Source: CAVVJA01 sp963801715 (GTDB taxonomy: Bacteria > Actinomycetota > Actinomycetes > Mycobacteriales > Jatrophihabitantaceae). Taken from it: a stretch of DNA of 64,000 bases. A model generated the notes under the pieces. That model was not told where the DNA came from and did no database searches. It worked only from the letters and a program-made list of their open reading frames with translations. Below, one piece after another: positions 16,747-26,761 of the stretch (position 1 is its first letter; every line of letters begins with the position of its first letter). The position numbers were made by a program, and so were the translations under genes. Location of the stretch: positions 186,001 to 250,000 of the forward strand of contig CAWDGB010000020.1 of the NCBI GenBank assembly GCA_963801715.1, read 5' to 3'.

Positions 16747-17856
16747 TCAGGCCATCTGCGCGATGTCGTCCCAGCCCTCGACATCCGCGGGCTTTCGGGC
16801 CGGTGGGCCGATATACCGAGCGGACGGCCGGACCAGCCGCCCAGTTCGCTTCTGCTCCATGATGTGGGCGCACCAGCCACCGGTTCGGGCGCAGGTGAAC
16901 ATCGCCGGCATCATGTGCGGATGCACCTCGGCGAAGTCCAGGATCACGGCCGCCCAGAACTCGACGTTCGTCTCGATGGGGCGGTCCGGGCGGCGGTCTC
17001 GCAGCTCGATCAGCGCCGCTTGTTCCAGCGCCTCCGCGGCCTCGTACCGGGGCGCCTTGAGCTCACGGCACATTCGGCGCAGTACCCGGGCGCGCGGGTC
17101 CTCGGCTCGATAGACGCGGTGGCCGAAGCCCATGAGTCGCTCGCGCCGGTCGAGGATGCCGGATACCAGGCGGCGGGCGTCGCCGGTTCGCTCCACCTCC
17201 TCGATCATCGGCAGCACGCGCGCCGGGGCGCCACCGTGGAGCGGACCGCTCATCGCGCCAACGGCACCAGACATCGCGGCGGCAACGTCGGCGCCCGTGG
17301 AGGCGATAACCCGCGCCGTGAACGTCGAGGCGTTCATGCCGTGCTCAGCGGCGGAGACGAAATAGGCATCGACTGCCTTGATGTGCTGCGGATCCGGATC
17401 CCCGCGCCACCGAGTCATGAATCGCTCGATGATCGTGCGGCACTGATCGATCCGCGACTGCGGCACGGCCGGGACGCCAACGCCGCGCGCCGACTGGGCG
17501 ACGTAGGACAGCGCCATCACCGCGGCCCGGGCCAGCTGGTCGCGCGCTTCGCCGTCACTGATGTCCAGCAGCGGGCGGTAACCCCAGATCGGTGCGAGCA
17601 TCGCTAGTGCCGCCTGGACATCGACGCGAACGTCACCGGTGTGCACCGGGATGGGGAACGGCTCGGCCGGGGGGAGCCCTGGCCCGAACTTGCCGTCGAC
17701 CAACAGGGCCCATACGTTGCCGAACGTGACCTTGCCGGCGAGGTCCTCGATATCGACGCCGCGATAGCGCAGGGCACCGCCGTCCTTGTCCGGCTCGGCG
17801 ATTTCTGTCTCGAAGGCGATGACGCCTTCCAGTCCTGGGCTGTAGTCGTCTGCCAT
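16747..17856 (-). CDS. citA: Citrate synthase 2
   Basis: 369 residues of the short type II citrate synthase family (CitA, Rv0889c type). It joins oxaloacetate and acetyl-CoA into citrate in the cytoplasm. Visible are the start PGLEGVIAFETEIAEPD, the catalytic histidines in SAAEHGMNASTF and GFGHRVYR, and ETNVEFWAAVILDFA, where the usual catalytic Asp position seems to be Glu as in the CitA subgroup. ATG at 17856. It is divergent from pdxH. Confidence 0.92.
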   Translation of the reverse strand: MADDYSPGLEGVIAFETEIAEPDKDGGALRYRGVDIEDLAGKVTFGNVWALLVDGKFGPGLPPAEPFPIPVHTGDVRVDVQAALAMLAPIWGYRPLLDISDGEARDQLARAAVMALSYVAQSARGVGVPAVPQSRIDQCRTIIERFMTRWRGDPDPQHIKAVDAYFVSAAEHGMNASTFTARVIASTGADVAAAMSGAVGAMSGPLHGGAPARVLPMIEEVERTGDARRLVSGILDRRERLMGFGHRVYRAEDPRARVLRRMCRELKAPRYEAAEALEQAALIELRDRRPDRPIETNVEFWAAVILDFAEVHPHMMPAMFTCARTGGWCAHIMEQKRTGRLVRPSARYIGPPARKPADVEGWDDIAQMA

Positions 17857-17972
17857 CGACGTCTCCGATCGATTAGTCGCGAGGTTCTGCAGTCGGACGA
17901 GGGCGTCACTTATTGACCATTCTGCTCACACTGACGCACCTATCGATAGCGGAAGATGCGAAGATCCACGGA

Positions 17973-18614
17973 GTGAGTGATCCAGCCGCCATGCGTCGCA
18001 GCTATCTGCTGGGCCAGCTCTGCGAGCAGTTGCTGGCACCGGACTGGTACACCCAGCTGCGATCCTGGTTCGACGAGGCGGCCGCGAGCGGCCTAGTCGG
18101 CGAGGCCAATGCGATCCAGCTCGCGACGGTCACCCCCGAGGGCCGTCCTGAGGTGCGCACGGTCCTGGTGAAGGGCCTCGACGAGCGCGGCATCGTGTTC
18201 TACACCAACCAGGAATCGGCGAAGGCGCGTGACTTGGCTGACCGGCCTTACGCCGCAGCGGTGTTCGCCTGGCTGCCGCTCGAGCGACAGGTTCGACTCG
18301 CCGGGCCTGTCGAGGTCGTCCCGCGAGCAGAGACTGAGGCGTACTTCGCCGGCCGGCCCCGCGGATCGCAAATCGGGGCGTGGGCGTCACCGCAGTCCGA
18401 GGTGGTGGCATCGCGGGCCGAGCTCGACGAGAAGGTTCGAGAGATCGAAGAGCGATTCGCCGGCGCCGACGTTCCCGCGCCACCGTTCTGGGGCGGCTAC
18501 CGGATCAGCCCTGACGTAGTCGAGTTCTGGCAGGGCCGCACCGACCGGATGCATGATCGGCTGCGCTACCGACGCGCCGAGGACGGGTGGACGATCGAGC
18601 GCCTCGCGCCATGA
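17973..18614 (+). CDS. pdxH: Pyridoxamine 5'-phosphate oxidase
   Basis: 213 residues with full-length PdxH features: MRRSYLLGQL, AIQLATVTPEGRPEVRTVLVKG, GIVFYTNQESAKARDL, FAWLPLERQVRLAG and the C-terminal FWQGRTDRMHDRLRY. It makes pyridoxal 5'-phosphate using FMN. The frame is open upstream to an ATG at 17913, but GTG 17973 gives the family start. Its stop overlaps the next MFS start by 4 bases. Confidence 0.92.
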   Translation: MSDPAAMRRSYLLGQLCEQLLAPDWYTQLRSWFDEAAASGLVGEANAIQLATVTPEGRPEVRTVLVKGLDERGIVFYTNQESAKARDLADRPYAAAVFAWLPLERQVRLAGPVEVVPRAETEAYFAGRPRGSQIGAWASPQSEVVASRAELDEKVREIEERFAGADVPAPPFWGGYRISPDVVEFWQGRTDRMHDRLRYRRAEDGWTIERLAP

Positions 18615-19963
18615 ACAACGGCGACAGTCGGCCGCAACGCGCGACGGCCGACACCGAGCTCGATGAGCAGGTGCTCGACCCCGCCGATCCGGTCGAGGAA
18701 GCACGCGGTTTGCGCGCCGCACTTCGGCGCCATGCGGTCGACACACGGCCCATCCGCATATCCGACTACCGACGGCTATTAGTCGGCCAGGGCACAGCAT
18801 TCGTCGGCTCAATGGTCACCCAGGTCGCCGTACCGGTCCAGGTGTACGCCATCTCGCACTCCTCGCTACTGGTCGGGCTGGTCGGGTTCGCCGGTCTGCT
18901 GCCCATCGTCGTGTTCGGCCTGTACGGCGGGGCGATCGCTGACGCCGTCGACCGCGGCCGGCTGTACCTGTGGTCGTCGGTCGGAACGTGGCTGGTGACG
19001 ATCGCGCTGCTGATCCAGAGCCTGATCGGGCTGGACAGCGTGCCCGTGATCTTGGGCCTCGTCGCCGTGCAGGCCGCCGCATTCGCCGTCGCGTCTTCGG
19101 CGCGCGGCGCGATCATTCCGCGCATTGTCCCCTCGGATCTGGTCGCTTCGGCGAATACGTTGAATTTCACCGTTGGCAATGTGGGGCAGGTCGTCGGCCC
19201 GTTGCTCGCCGGCGTGCTGATCTCGCTAGAACACGGATTCGCCTATGCGTATGGCCTTGACGCGGTGCTGTTCACCGCCGCGCTCTACTCGGCAATCCGG
19301 TTGCCTCCGATCCCGCCGGACGGTTCCCTCGGCCGACCCGGATTCCGTTCGGTGATCGACGGCCTTGTCTTCATCGGCTCCCGGCCGGTTCTGCTCATGT
19401 CGTTTCTGGTCGACATCGTCGCGATGGTGCTGGCCATGCCCCGCGCGCTGTATCCCGAGGTCGCCGACGAGCGTTTCCACGGATCGGTCGGCCCGCTGTA
19501 CGCGGCACTCGCCATCGGGTCGGTGCTAGCCGGGATTTCCGGCGGGTGGATCGCGCGGGTGCGCCGACGAGGGGTAGCGCTGACCGCCGCCGTGGTCGCG
19601 TGGGGCACGGCCGTTGCGATCTCCGGTCTCGCCCACCAGCTCTGGCTGGTCGTCGTCCTGCTGGCACTGGCCGGCGCGGCCGATCTGGTGAGCGCAGTGT
19701 TCCGACAGACGATCCTGCAGACCTACGCGCCAGACGAGATGCGAGGACGAATGCAGGGCGTCTTCATCGCCGTCGTTGCGGGTGGCCCGCGGCTCGGCGA
19801 CGTACGCGCCGGTGCGATGGCCGCGGCGACGTCAGCCACGGTGTCCTGGGTGGGCGGCGGCGTCGCGTGTGTCGTAGTGGTCCTGGTTGCGGCGATCGCC
19901 GTCCGGCCGTTCTGGAATTACCGGGTCGATCCGAACAGCGACGAGTCGGTTTCTGCGCGCTAA
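18611..19963 (+). CDS. MFS transporter (EntS/MFS_3 type)
   Basis: 450 residues with a charged N-terminus of about 50 residues followed by about 12 hydrophobic segments. SDYRRLLVGQGTAFVGSMVTQ and GGAIADAVDRGRLYL are MFS_3 signatures. ATG at 18611 overlaps the pdxH stop (ATGA), so the two are coupled, perhaps by chance of operon structure. Substrate unknown. Confidence 0.85.
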   Translation: MNNGDSRPQRATADTELDEQVLDPADPVEEARGLRAALRRHAVDTRPIRISDYRRLLVGQGTAFVGSMVTQVAVPVQVYAISHSSLLVGLVGFAGLLPIVVFGLYGGAIADAVDRGRLYLWSSVGTWLVTIALLIQSLIGLDSVPVILGLVAVQAAAFAVASSARGAIIPRIVPSDLVASANTLNFTVGNVGQVVGPLLAGVLISLEHGFAYAYGLDAVLFTAALYSAIRLPPIPPDGSLGRPGFRSVIDGLVFIGSRPVLLMSFLVDIVAMVLAMPRALYPEVADERFHGSVGPLYAALAIGSVLAGISGGWIARVRRRGVALTAAVVAWGTAVAISGLAHQLWLVVVLLALAGAADLVSAVFRQTILQTYAPDEMRGRMQGVFIAVVAGGPRLGDVRAGAMAAATSATVSWVGGGVACVVVVLVAAIAVRPFWNYRVDPNSDESVSAR

Positions 19964-19973
19964 GTTGTCGATC

Positions 19974-20876
19974 ATGACGCTCACTGGGCAGCAGTTCACA
20001 ATCAGCGTCGGCGACTTCGCAGCGACCGTGGTCGAGGTCGGAGGCGGATTGCGATCGTTCACCTACCGCGGCCAGGACGTCACGGCGACCTACCCGGAGA
20101 CCGAGTTGCCACCGAAGTGCTGCGGTGGGGTCCTGGTGCCGTGGCCCAACCGGCTCCGCGGCGGACGTTATTCGTTCGGCGGAGTCAGCTACCAGCTGCC
20201 GATTACCGAGCCGGCTCGGGGAAACGCCATACATGGTCTTGCCCGTTGGGCCCGCTGGGTGCCGGTTACGCAAGGACCGGCATCGATCACGCTCGCCATC
20301 GACCTGGTGCCGCAATCGGCCTGGCCGTTCGAAGTCCGGGTCGACGTCACGTACGCGCTGCATCCAGAGTTTGGACTCGTCGTGACCGCCCGAGCCAGCA
20401 ACTACGGTGTCAGCCCGGTGCCCTTCGGTGCTGGCTTCCATCCGTACCTGTCGTTGCACGGCCAGCCGCTCAAGGACGTCACGCTCGTGATTCCCGCGTC
20501 TCGGCGCCTGCTCCTCGATGAGGCCCTCGTCCCAGTCGGTGTCCAGGACGTCACCAACACCCCGTACGACTTACGCCTCGGCCAGAAGCTTTCGGCCTTG
20601 CGCCTCGACGATGCGTTGACCGGGCTTGCGGTACGCGATGGGCGAGGCACCGCCGAGGTGCGCACGAGGTCGGGCGGCGCCCGGGTGTGGTTCGACGAGA
20701 CGTTCCAATACCTCCAGGTGTTCACGGCGGACGACTTCCGAGGTGGCGTCCCGGCCGTAGCGGTCGAGCCGATGACCTGCCCGGCTGATGCGTTCAACAG
20801 CGGAGTCGGACTGATCATCATCCAATCCGGTGGATCCTGGTCGGGTTCATGGGGAATTACGCCGCTCGATCGGTAA
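19974..20876 (+). CDS. Aldose 1-epimerase family protein
   Basis: 300 residues of the galactose mutarotase-like beta-sandwich fold. Conserved residues are visible: the histidine in GNAIHGLARW, the histidine in FGAGFHPYLS, and the catalytic glutamate in AVEPMTCPADAFNSG. It likely interconverts the anomers of a sugar in the cytoplasm. ATG 19974 follows the MFS stop by 8 bases. Confidence 0.85.
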   Translation: MTLTGQQFTISVGDFAATVVEVGGGLRSFTYRGQDVTATYPETELPPKCCGGVLVPWPNRLRGGRYSFGGVSYQLPITEPARGNAIHGLARWARWVPVTQGPASITLAIDLVPQSAWPFEVRVDVTYALHPEFGLVVTARASNYGVSPVPFGAGFHPYLSLHGQPLKDVTLVIPASRRLLLDEALVPVGVQDVTNTPYDLRLGQKLSALRLDDALTGLAVRDGRGTAEVRTRSGGARVWFDETFQYLQVFTADDFRGGVPAVAVEPMTCPADAFNSGVGLIIIQSGGSWSGSWGITPLDR

Positions 20877-20886
20877 TCTGCAAGGA

Positions 20887-21777
20887 ATGTTGGACATCTC
20901 CAATCTCGAGAAGTCCTATGGCCCGGTCCGCGCCCTCAACGGAGTCTCCCTAGAGGTGCGGAGCGGCGAGATCGTCGGCTTCGTCGGCGCGAACGGCGCC
21001 GGCAAATCCACGACAATGCGTATCGCGATGGGGCTGTTGGCCGCTGACTCCGGCCGGGTTCGGTTTCGGGAGCAGCCGCTGAGCTTTGCGACGCGCTTGC
21101 GCATCGGCTACATGCCCGAGTCTCGCGGCCTCTACCCGAAGATGCGCATCGTCGATCAGGTCGCTTATTTCGGTCAGCTTCGCGGCATGACCGCGGACGA
21201 TGCCCGTGCGTCGGCCGCGGGCCTCATCGAGCAGCTCGACGTCCTCGCCGAGCCGAACGCGCAGCTGCAGACGCTCTCCCTGGGTAATCAGCAGCGGGTG
21301 CAGCTGGCGGCCGCGCTCGTGCATCGACCGGAGCTGCTGATCCTCGACGAGCCGTTCGCCGGCCTCGATCCGGTAGGCGTCGACACCATGGCCGAGGTGC
21401 TCGGCGCTCGGCGCGCGGCGGGCGTAGGTGTGCTGTTCTCGAGTCACCAGCTCGACCTCGTCGAGCGCATCTGCGATCGGATCATCATCATCACCAGCGG
21501 GCGGATCGTGGCGTACGGCACGCTCGCCGAGCTTCGACAAGCAGCCGGGCGGCGCGACCTCGAACTACGCATCGATAACCCGGATCCGGACTGGCTGCGC
21601 GACGTCCCCGGAGTCGAGGTCGTCGGTCGGGTTGCCGGCCGACTGCGATTGCGTCTCGATCGACCTGAGGATGATCAGGCCGTGCTCGCCGCCGCCATGC
21701 GCGCAGGTCGGGTGGAGCACTTCGGATGGCGTCAACCTCCGCTGTCCGAGCTGTATCGCGAGGCGGTCCAGGAATGA
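20887..21777 (+). CDS. ABC transporter ATP-binding protein (NatA-like)
   Basis: 296 residues: Walker A GANGAGKST, signature LSLGNQQR (altered from LSGGQ), Walker B LLILDEPFAGLD and the H-loop FSSHQLD. The C-terminal 70 residues are the extension usual in ABC-2 drug or sodium exporters. AAGGA lies immediately before the ATG at 20887, unusually close; TTG at 20890 may be used instead. It overlaps the permease start by 4 bases. Confidence 0.88.
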   Translation: MLDISNLEKSYGPVRALNGVSLEVRSGEIVGFVGANGAGKSTTMRIAMGLLAADSGRVRFREQPLSFATRLRIGYMPESRGLYPKMRIVDQVAYFGQLRGMTADDARASAAGLIEQLDVLAEPNAQLQTLSLGNQQRVQLAAALVHRPELLILDEPFAGLDPVGVDTMAEVLGARRAAGVGVLFSSHQLDLVERICDRIIIITSGRIVAYGTLAELRQAAGRRDLELRIDNPDPDWLRDVPGVEVVGRVAGRLRLRLDRPEDDQAVLAAAMRAGRVEHFGWRQPPLSELYREAVQE

Positions 21778-22949
21778 AGACCGTACGCTTAATCGCCGGC
21801 CGGGAGATAACCACGCGGTGGCAGCAGAAAGGTTTCCGCATCGGGTTGGCTGTCGCCGTCGTGATCGTCGCGTTGGGAGCGCTGGCGCCCCGACTGATCA
21901 AGGGCATCGGCGACAACGCGACCACGGTCGGCGTATCCGGTAGGAACGCCCAAGCTCTTGCCTCGGCGGTGAGTCAGGCGGCGTCAGCGCAGGACCTGAC
22001 GGTCAACGTCGTCGTGACGTCACCAGAGGACGCAATGAGCATGGTCGAGAAGGGCGCCTGGGACGCCGCAATCGTCAGTGACACGAAGATCATCGCAAAG
22101 GAAGGCAATTCTTCGGCCGTCGCCTTACTGCAGGTCTCGCACAAATCCGCCGACACGATCGAACGGCTAACCCAAGCCGGACTGACGAATTCGCAGGTGC
22201 AGGAGATCCTTGCGGTCGAGCCCCTTCCTGTCATCGCCACTCGGTCGGCGGAAAACACCCAGCGTCGAGTCATTGCCTCCGTCACCGTCGTATTTCTGTT
22301 CACGCAACTCATCGCCTTCTGTACCTGGATGGCAATGGGCGTCGTCGAGGAGAAATCCAGCCGGGTGGTTGAAATTCTGTTGTCAGCCGTCCGCCCCCTC
22401 CAGCTGCTCGCGGGGAAGCTGCTGGGCATCGGCGCGCTCGCGATCTTCCAGGTCGTGCTGCTTGGCGGCATCGGGCTGACGATCGTCTCAGCGACGGGCT
22501 CACTTGACGTGCCGGTTTCGGTATACGCGACGATCGCGACAAGCTTCCTGTGGTTCGTGCTGGGCTTCGCATTCTTTGCGGCCTTGTCAGCGGCCCTCGC
22601 CTCGCTGGTTTCGCGGCAGGAGGAGGTGAGCGGGGTCATGTCGCCCGTCACGTCGTTGTTGCTGGTGTCCTATCTGGGCAGCCTTTATGCGGCGAACGCC
22701 CCCAACGCGTCATTCTCCCGGCTGCTGTCGCTGATTCCGCCGATCTCGGCGATCGCGATGCCGGCTCGGATGGCCAGCGGCCAAGCGTCGATGGCTGAGG
22801 TGGTGATCGCAGCGGCGCTGATGATCGGGGCGACAATTGCCATCCTGGCGATCGCCGCACGGATTTATCGAGTGGCAATCCTGCACTCGGGCAATCGGCT
22901 AACGCTGCGCCGGGCCTGGCACGGCGAAGCCGTGGCCGACACGATCTGA
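21774..22949 (+). CDS. ABC-2 type permease (NatB-like)
   Basis: 391 residues: an N-terminal membrane anchor (IGLAVAVVIVALGALAP), a large extracytoplasmic region, then about five membrane helices, the NatB/ABC2_membrane_3 plan. AFCTWMAMGVVEEKSSRVVE holds the conserved EEK motif before the coupling helix. ATG at 21774 overlaps the ATPase stop (ATGA). Together they form an exporter of unknown substrate. It is convergent with the photolyase. Confidence 0.88.
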   Translation: MKTVRLIAGREITTRWQQKGFRIGLAVAVVIVALGALAPRLIKGIGDNATTVGVSGRNAQALASAVSQAASAQDLTVNVVVTSPEDAMSMVEKGAWDAAIVSDTKIIAKEGNSSAVALLQVSHKSADTIERLTQAGLTNSQVQEILAVEPLPVIATRSAENTQRRVIASVTVVFLFTQLIAFCTWMAMGVVEEKSSRVVEILLSAVRPLQLLAGKLLGIGALAIFQVVLLGGIGLTIVSATGSLDVPVSVYATIATSFLWFVLGFAFFAALSAALASLVSRQEEVSGVMSPVTSLLLVSYLGSLYAANAPNASFSRLLSLIPPISAIAMPARMASGQASMAEVVIAAALMIGATIAILAIAARIYRVAILHSGNRLTLRRAWHGEAVADTI

Positions 22950-22958
22950 TCGCGCTGG

Positions 22959-24383
22959 TCAGTCCGGACACTGGTTCGCACGGAGCGCCCGGCTGAGTCG
23001 AGGGTCGACGGCACGTCCATTCGATCGGCGCAGATTCTGGTAGTTGGCGAGCGATCGGACGCGCTCCCTGGCATGGTCGACGATTCGCTCGACGTAGTCG
23101 GCTGGCACACCGTCGGGATGTTCCCACGGTTCATGGGCTGCTGCCCCGGACAGGCCGCGTAGCTCGGGCACGAATCGCCGTACATAGCTTCCGTCCGGGT
23201 CGAACTTCTTGCCCTGCCCGATCGGATTGAAGATTCGGAAGTACGGCGCCGCGTCGGTCCCGGTGCCAGCGGTCCACTGCCAACCGTGCTGGTTGCTAGC
23301 TAGCTCGGCATCAACCAGGTTCCGCATGAAGTGTCGCGCTCCGCGGGTCCACTCGATGTGCAGATCTTTGACGAGAAAGGACGCGACGATCATGCGTACC
23401 CGGTTGTGCATCCAGCCCTCGGCGAGCAGTTGGCGCATGCCAGCGTCGACAATCGGGTAGCCGGTTCGCCCGGCGGTCCACGCCGCAAAGTGTGCGTCAG
23501 CGGTCGTGCCGGTGGCGTACGGCATCCGAGCCATAGACCGGACGAAGTACTCGCGTGCGCTATCCGGCCAGAAGTGCAGCACCGCGGCGTAGAACTCTCG
23601 CCAGGCAAGCTCTCTGCGGAACGTTTCATCCTGGTCGCCGAGGTCGGCGAGCAGGGTGCGGGGGTGAATCGCGCCGTATTTCAGGTACACCGACAAGCGT
23701 GAGGTGCGGTCGAGATCGGGCCGGTCGCGATCGTCGGAGTAGCGGCGAAGCCCATCCCGCCGGAAGCGATGCCATGCTGCGTACGCGGCCGGTTCGCCGG
23801 CGTCGGGCAGGACGAGGCGCGCCGGCAGTCTGGGATCTTGTGGCACCCCGGTCCCGCCGATGCCCCGCCTCCAGCTGATCCGCGCGGGGTCTGAGTCAGC
23901 GGGTGCGGGCCAGCCATAGGCCAACCACGTCCGGTAAAACGGCGTGAAGACCCGAAACGGCTTGCCGTCGGACTTGACGATGCGGCCCGGGACCACCGCG
24001 TAGGCAGAATCGGTGCGGACAAGCGGTACCTCGCCCAGCGCCGCGGCTACCCGCTCATCGCGCTCGGCGCCGTAGGGCCCGAAGTCTGCGCTGATGTGCA
24101 CGCTGGCGGCGCCGGCATCCCGGGCGACGGCGGGAACGACGTTTTCCGGCTTGCCCCGCCGCAGAACCAGCTCACCGCCGTTCTCGCGCAGCTTGGCGTC
24201 CAGATCGCGCAAGCTCCGGTACAGGAACGCCAGCCGTGGGGCTCCCGACGGCCGACGCAACGCATCGTCGAGTACGAAGAGCGCGACTACCCGCCCCGCG
24301 TCGGCAGCAGCGGCCAGCGCAGGATGGTCCTGCAATCGCAGGTCGCGGCGGAACCACATCACCGAAGTCGCAAGACCGGGCAC
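22959..24383 (-). CDS. phr: Deoxyribodipyrimidine photolyase (class I)
   Basis: About 474 residues: an N-terminal antenna-binding domain (VMWFRRDLRLQDHPALA) and a C-terminal FAD-binding domain with ELAWREFYAAVL, MRQLLAEGWMHNRVRM, SFLVKDLHIEWTRG and ASNQHGWQW. It repairs UV pyrimidine dimers using blue light. The start is uncertain: GTG 24383, GTG 24362 and ATG 24359 all lie within seven codons and none has a clear ribosome site. It is divergent from the DUF5709 gene. Confidence 0.92.
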   Translation of the reverse strand: MPGLATSVMWFRRDLRLQDHPALAAAADAGRVVALFVLDDALRRPSGAPRLAFLYRSLRDLDAKLRENGGELVLRRGKPENVVPAVARDAGAASVHISADFGPYGAERDERVAAALGEVPLVRTDSAYAVVPGRIVKSDGKPFRVFTPFYRTWLAYGWPAPADSDPARISWRRGIGGTGVPQDPRLPARLVLPDAGEPAAYAAWHRFRRDGLRRYSDDRDRPDLDRTSRLSVYLKYGAIHPRTLLADLGDQDETFRRELAWREFYAAVLHFWPDSAREYFVRSMARMPYATGTTADAHFAAWTAGRTGYPIVDAGMRQLLAEGWMHNRVRMIVASFLVKDLHIEWTRGARHFMRNLVDAELASNQHGWQWTAGTGTDAAPYFRIFNPIGQGKKFDPDGSYVRRFVPELRGLSGAAAHEPWEHPDGVPADYVERIVDHARERVRSLANYQNLRRSNGRAVDPRLSRALRANQCPD

Positions 24384-24455
24384 ATGGCCAGTCTGCCGGT
24401 CGCCGTGCTTGAGTTGACCGAGACGTGTGCCTACGCGAGGGAACCGGAGGAAAAC

Positions 24456-24872
24456 GTGAGCGAGTCCGACGACCTGTATGTGGCGGGCTTTGAGGGCAAC
24501 AACCAATTAGATCCGTCCGAGACGTTGACCGGTGACAACACCGAAGATCCGCTCGACGCGGGCTACTCACCGCCGGACTACGAGCCGCATGCAACCCGCT
24601 TCGGCACCACGGCGGAAGAGCAATCGGAAGGTGAGTCGCTCGATCAGCTGCTCGCCGAAGAGGAGCCCGACGTCACGGCAGCGGACTGGCCCGTCGCTGA
24701 TGACTACGACATCGAATTCAGCGCACCCGATCCGCGAACCGGGAGGCTCGTGGCTCCGGATGAGGGCACGCATTCAGACACCGAAGCCGATGAAGTCGCG
24801 AACGACGTCGGCCGATCGGGTGGCGCCGCGAGCGCCGAAGAGGCCGCGATTCACGTCATCGAAGAGGAGTGA
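24456..24872 (+). CDS. DUF5709 family acidic protein
   Basis: 138 residues, very acidic, with the family pattern GFEGNNQLDPSETLTGD near the start, EDPLDAGYSPPDYEP, and RLVAPDEG before an acidic tail. GTG 24456 is well supported by GGAGG at 24446-24450. Function unknown; these proteins are common in actinobacteria. The following hydrolase starts 1 base after its stop. Confidence 0.8.
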   Translation: MSESDDLYVAGFEGNNQLDPSETLTGDNTEDPLDAGYSPPDYEPHATRFGTTAEEQSEGESLDQLLAEEEPDVTAADWPVADDYDIEFSAPDPRTGRLVAPDEGTHSDTEADEVANDVGRSGGAASAEEAAIHVIEEE

Positions 24873-24873
24873 C

Positions 24874-25524
24874 ATGCGCCTGACGAAGTTCGGGCACTCC
24901 TGCGTTCGGTTGGATGATGACAATCGGGCGCTCGTTGTCGACCCAGGCAGCTTGCTGGATGCTGCCCAGATCGCCGATGTCTTCCAAGGCGCGGATGCTG
25001 TGCTCGTCACTCACGAGCACGGCGACCACGTCAATGTCGAAGCGTTGCGAGCCGCCGCGACCGCGGACCCGAAGCTGCATGTCTGGGCGCCGGCAAGCGT
25101 AGCCACCCAGTTCGCCGAGCTCGGCGATCGTGTCCACACGGTTCGCGAAGACGAAACATTCGAGGCGGCCGGATTCGCCGTCCAGACACTCGGTGGCCAG
25201 CACGCGGTGATCCATCCGACGGTTGCGGTGATCCCGAACGTTGCGTTTCTCATCGACGAACAGGTCTACCACCCCGGCGATTCGTTGATCGTCCCGACGA
25301 TGCCGGTAACGACCTTGCTCGTGCCGATCCACGCTCCGTGGTCCAAGATCGCCGAGGTGGTCGACTTCGTCGTCAGCGTCCGGGCGAGCAACGCCTACCA
25401 GATCCACGACGGGCTACTCAACGACGCCGGGCTCCAGTTCACCGAGGCCCACGTCAGCCGGATCGGCGGGCAGCACGGCACGCAGTACCGGCACCTGGCC
25501 GTGCGGGAGACCGTCGAGGTTTGA
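24874..25524 (+). CDS. Metallo-beta-lactamase-fold hydrolase (UlaG-like)
   Basis: 216 residues with the metal-binding motif HEHGDH at residues 47-52, an early histidine in KFGHSCVR, and DPGSLLD. VYHPGDSLIV carries the conserved Asp before the C-terminal part. It belongs to the UlaG/UPF0173-type branch of Zn-dependent hydrolases; substrate unknown. ATG 24874 nearly abuts DUF5709, suggesting one operon. Confidence 0.82.
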   Translation: MRLTKFGHSCVRLDDDNRALVVDPGSLLDAAQIADVFQGADAVLVTHEHGDHVNVEALRAAATADPKLHVWAPASVATQFAELGDRVHTVREDETFEAAGFAVQTLGGQHAVIHPTVAVIPNVAFLIDEQVYHPGDSLIVPTMPVTTLLVPIHAPWSKIAEVVDFVVSVRASNAYQIHDGLLNDAGLQFTEAHVSRIGGQHGTQYRHLAVRETVEV

Positions 25525-25537
25525 TTACCCTGCGTGG

Positions 25538-26665
25538 GTGACCTCGTACGACCGCGCCCGCTCCGTGCTCGCCGCGCATCCCATCGTCGACGGCCACAAC
25601 GATCTTGCGTTCGCGCTCCGCGAGCGGGTGGACTACGACCTGGATCGGTTCGATGTCACGGCGCGGCAGACCGTGACCCAAACCGATCTCGTGCGGCTCG
25701 CGGAAGGTGGCGTCGGGGGTCAGTTCTGGTCGGTGTACGTCCCGTCATCCGGATTCGGCGACCGCGCCGTGATCGGGACGCTGGAGCAGATCGACTTCGT
25801 ACACCATCTCATCGAGCGGTATCCGGATCGCCTGTCCCTCGCGCGCTGCGCCGCCGACGTGGAGAAGGCCCAGGCCAACGGAAGGATCGCGTCTCTCCTC
25901 GGCGCCGAGGGTGGCCACTCGATCGGCTCGTCGCTTGGCGTGCTGCGGATCCTGCAGCGGCTCGGCGTGCGGTACCTGACGCTTACCCACAATGTCAACG
26001 TTCCGTGGGCGGACGCGGCACTGGACGGCCCCCGCCTTGGCGGGCTGTCCGACTTCGGCCGGCTCGTCGTCCGGGAGATGAACCGGCTGGGCATGCTCGT
26101 CGACCTGTCCCACGTCGCCGTCGGCACGATGCGCGACGCGCTCGAGACGACGTCCGCGCCGGTGATCTTCAGCCACTCGTCCGCGCGTGCGTTATGTGAT
26201 CACGCGCGAAACGTGCCCGACGAGGTGCTTACCGCCCTGCAAACGAACGGCGGCGTGTGCATGGTCACCTTCGTCCCGCCCTTCATCTCGGAGGACTGTC
26301 GGGCCTGGGACCAGGAGGTCGTGGACGACATGCGTGTACATGGCGAGAACCCGGTGGACTGGACGGCCTACACGGCAGCCGTACAGGCCCGGGCCGCCAA
26401 GGTGCCACCGCCGACTGCAACCGTGGCCCAGGTCGCGGACCACATCGATCACGTGCGAGATGTGGCCGGAGTCGGGCATGTCGGGCTCGGCGGCGATTTC
26501 GACGGTTGCGATCCGATGCCGGCGGGCCTCGAGGACGTGTCCTGCTACCCCGCGCTGATCGCCGAGCTGGTCGAGCGCGGCTGGTCCGACGACGACATCG
26601 CGGCGCTCACTCGCCGGAACATCCTCCGGGTATTGGCCGACGCCGAGTCCGTCCAGCGGGCATGA
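25538..26665 (+). CDS. Membrane dipeptidase-like protein (peptidase M19)
   Basis: 375 residues of the renal dipeptidase family. Metal ligands are visible in VDGHNDLAFALR (HxD), LGAEGGHSIG (Glu), LSHVAVGTM and IFSHSSARAL (two His), with GLGGDFDG near the C-terminus. Family members hydrolyse dipeptides using two zinc ions. There is no signal peptide, so it is probably cytoplasmic despite the family name. GTG start at 25538. Confidence 0.88.
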   Translation: MTSYDRARSVLAAHPIVDGHNDLAFALRERVDYDLDRFDVTARQTVTQTDLVRLAEGGVGGQFWSVYVPSSGFGDRAVIGTLEQIDFVHHLIERYPDRLSLARCAADVEKAQANGRIASLLGAEGGHSIGSSLGVLRILQRLGVRYLTLTHNVNVPWADAALDGPRLGGLSDFGRLVVREMNRLGMLVDLSHVAVGTMRDALETTSAPVIFSHSSARALCDHARNVPDEVLTALQTNGGVCMVTFVPPFISEDCRAWDQEVVDDMRVHGENPVDWTAYTAAVQARAAKVPPPTATVAQVADHIDHVRDVAGVGHVGLGGDFDGCDPMPAGLEDVSCYPALIAELVERGWSDDDIAALTRRNILRVLADAESVQRA

Positions 26666-26761
26666 TGCGCCGGCCGATCTTGCCCGACTGCCATGTCCGT
26701 AGGCTCCGGCGTCGGCCCCTCCCCGGGTTGGCCGCGGAGGGCCAACCGCCGATGCTCCGGG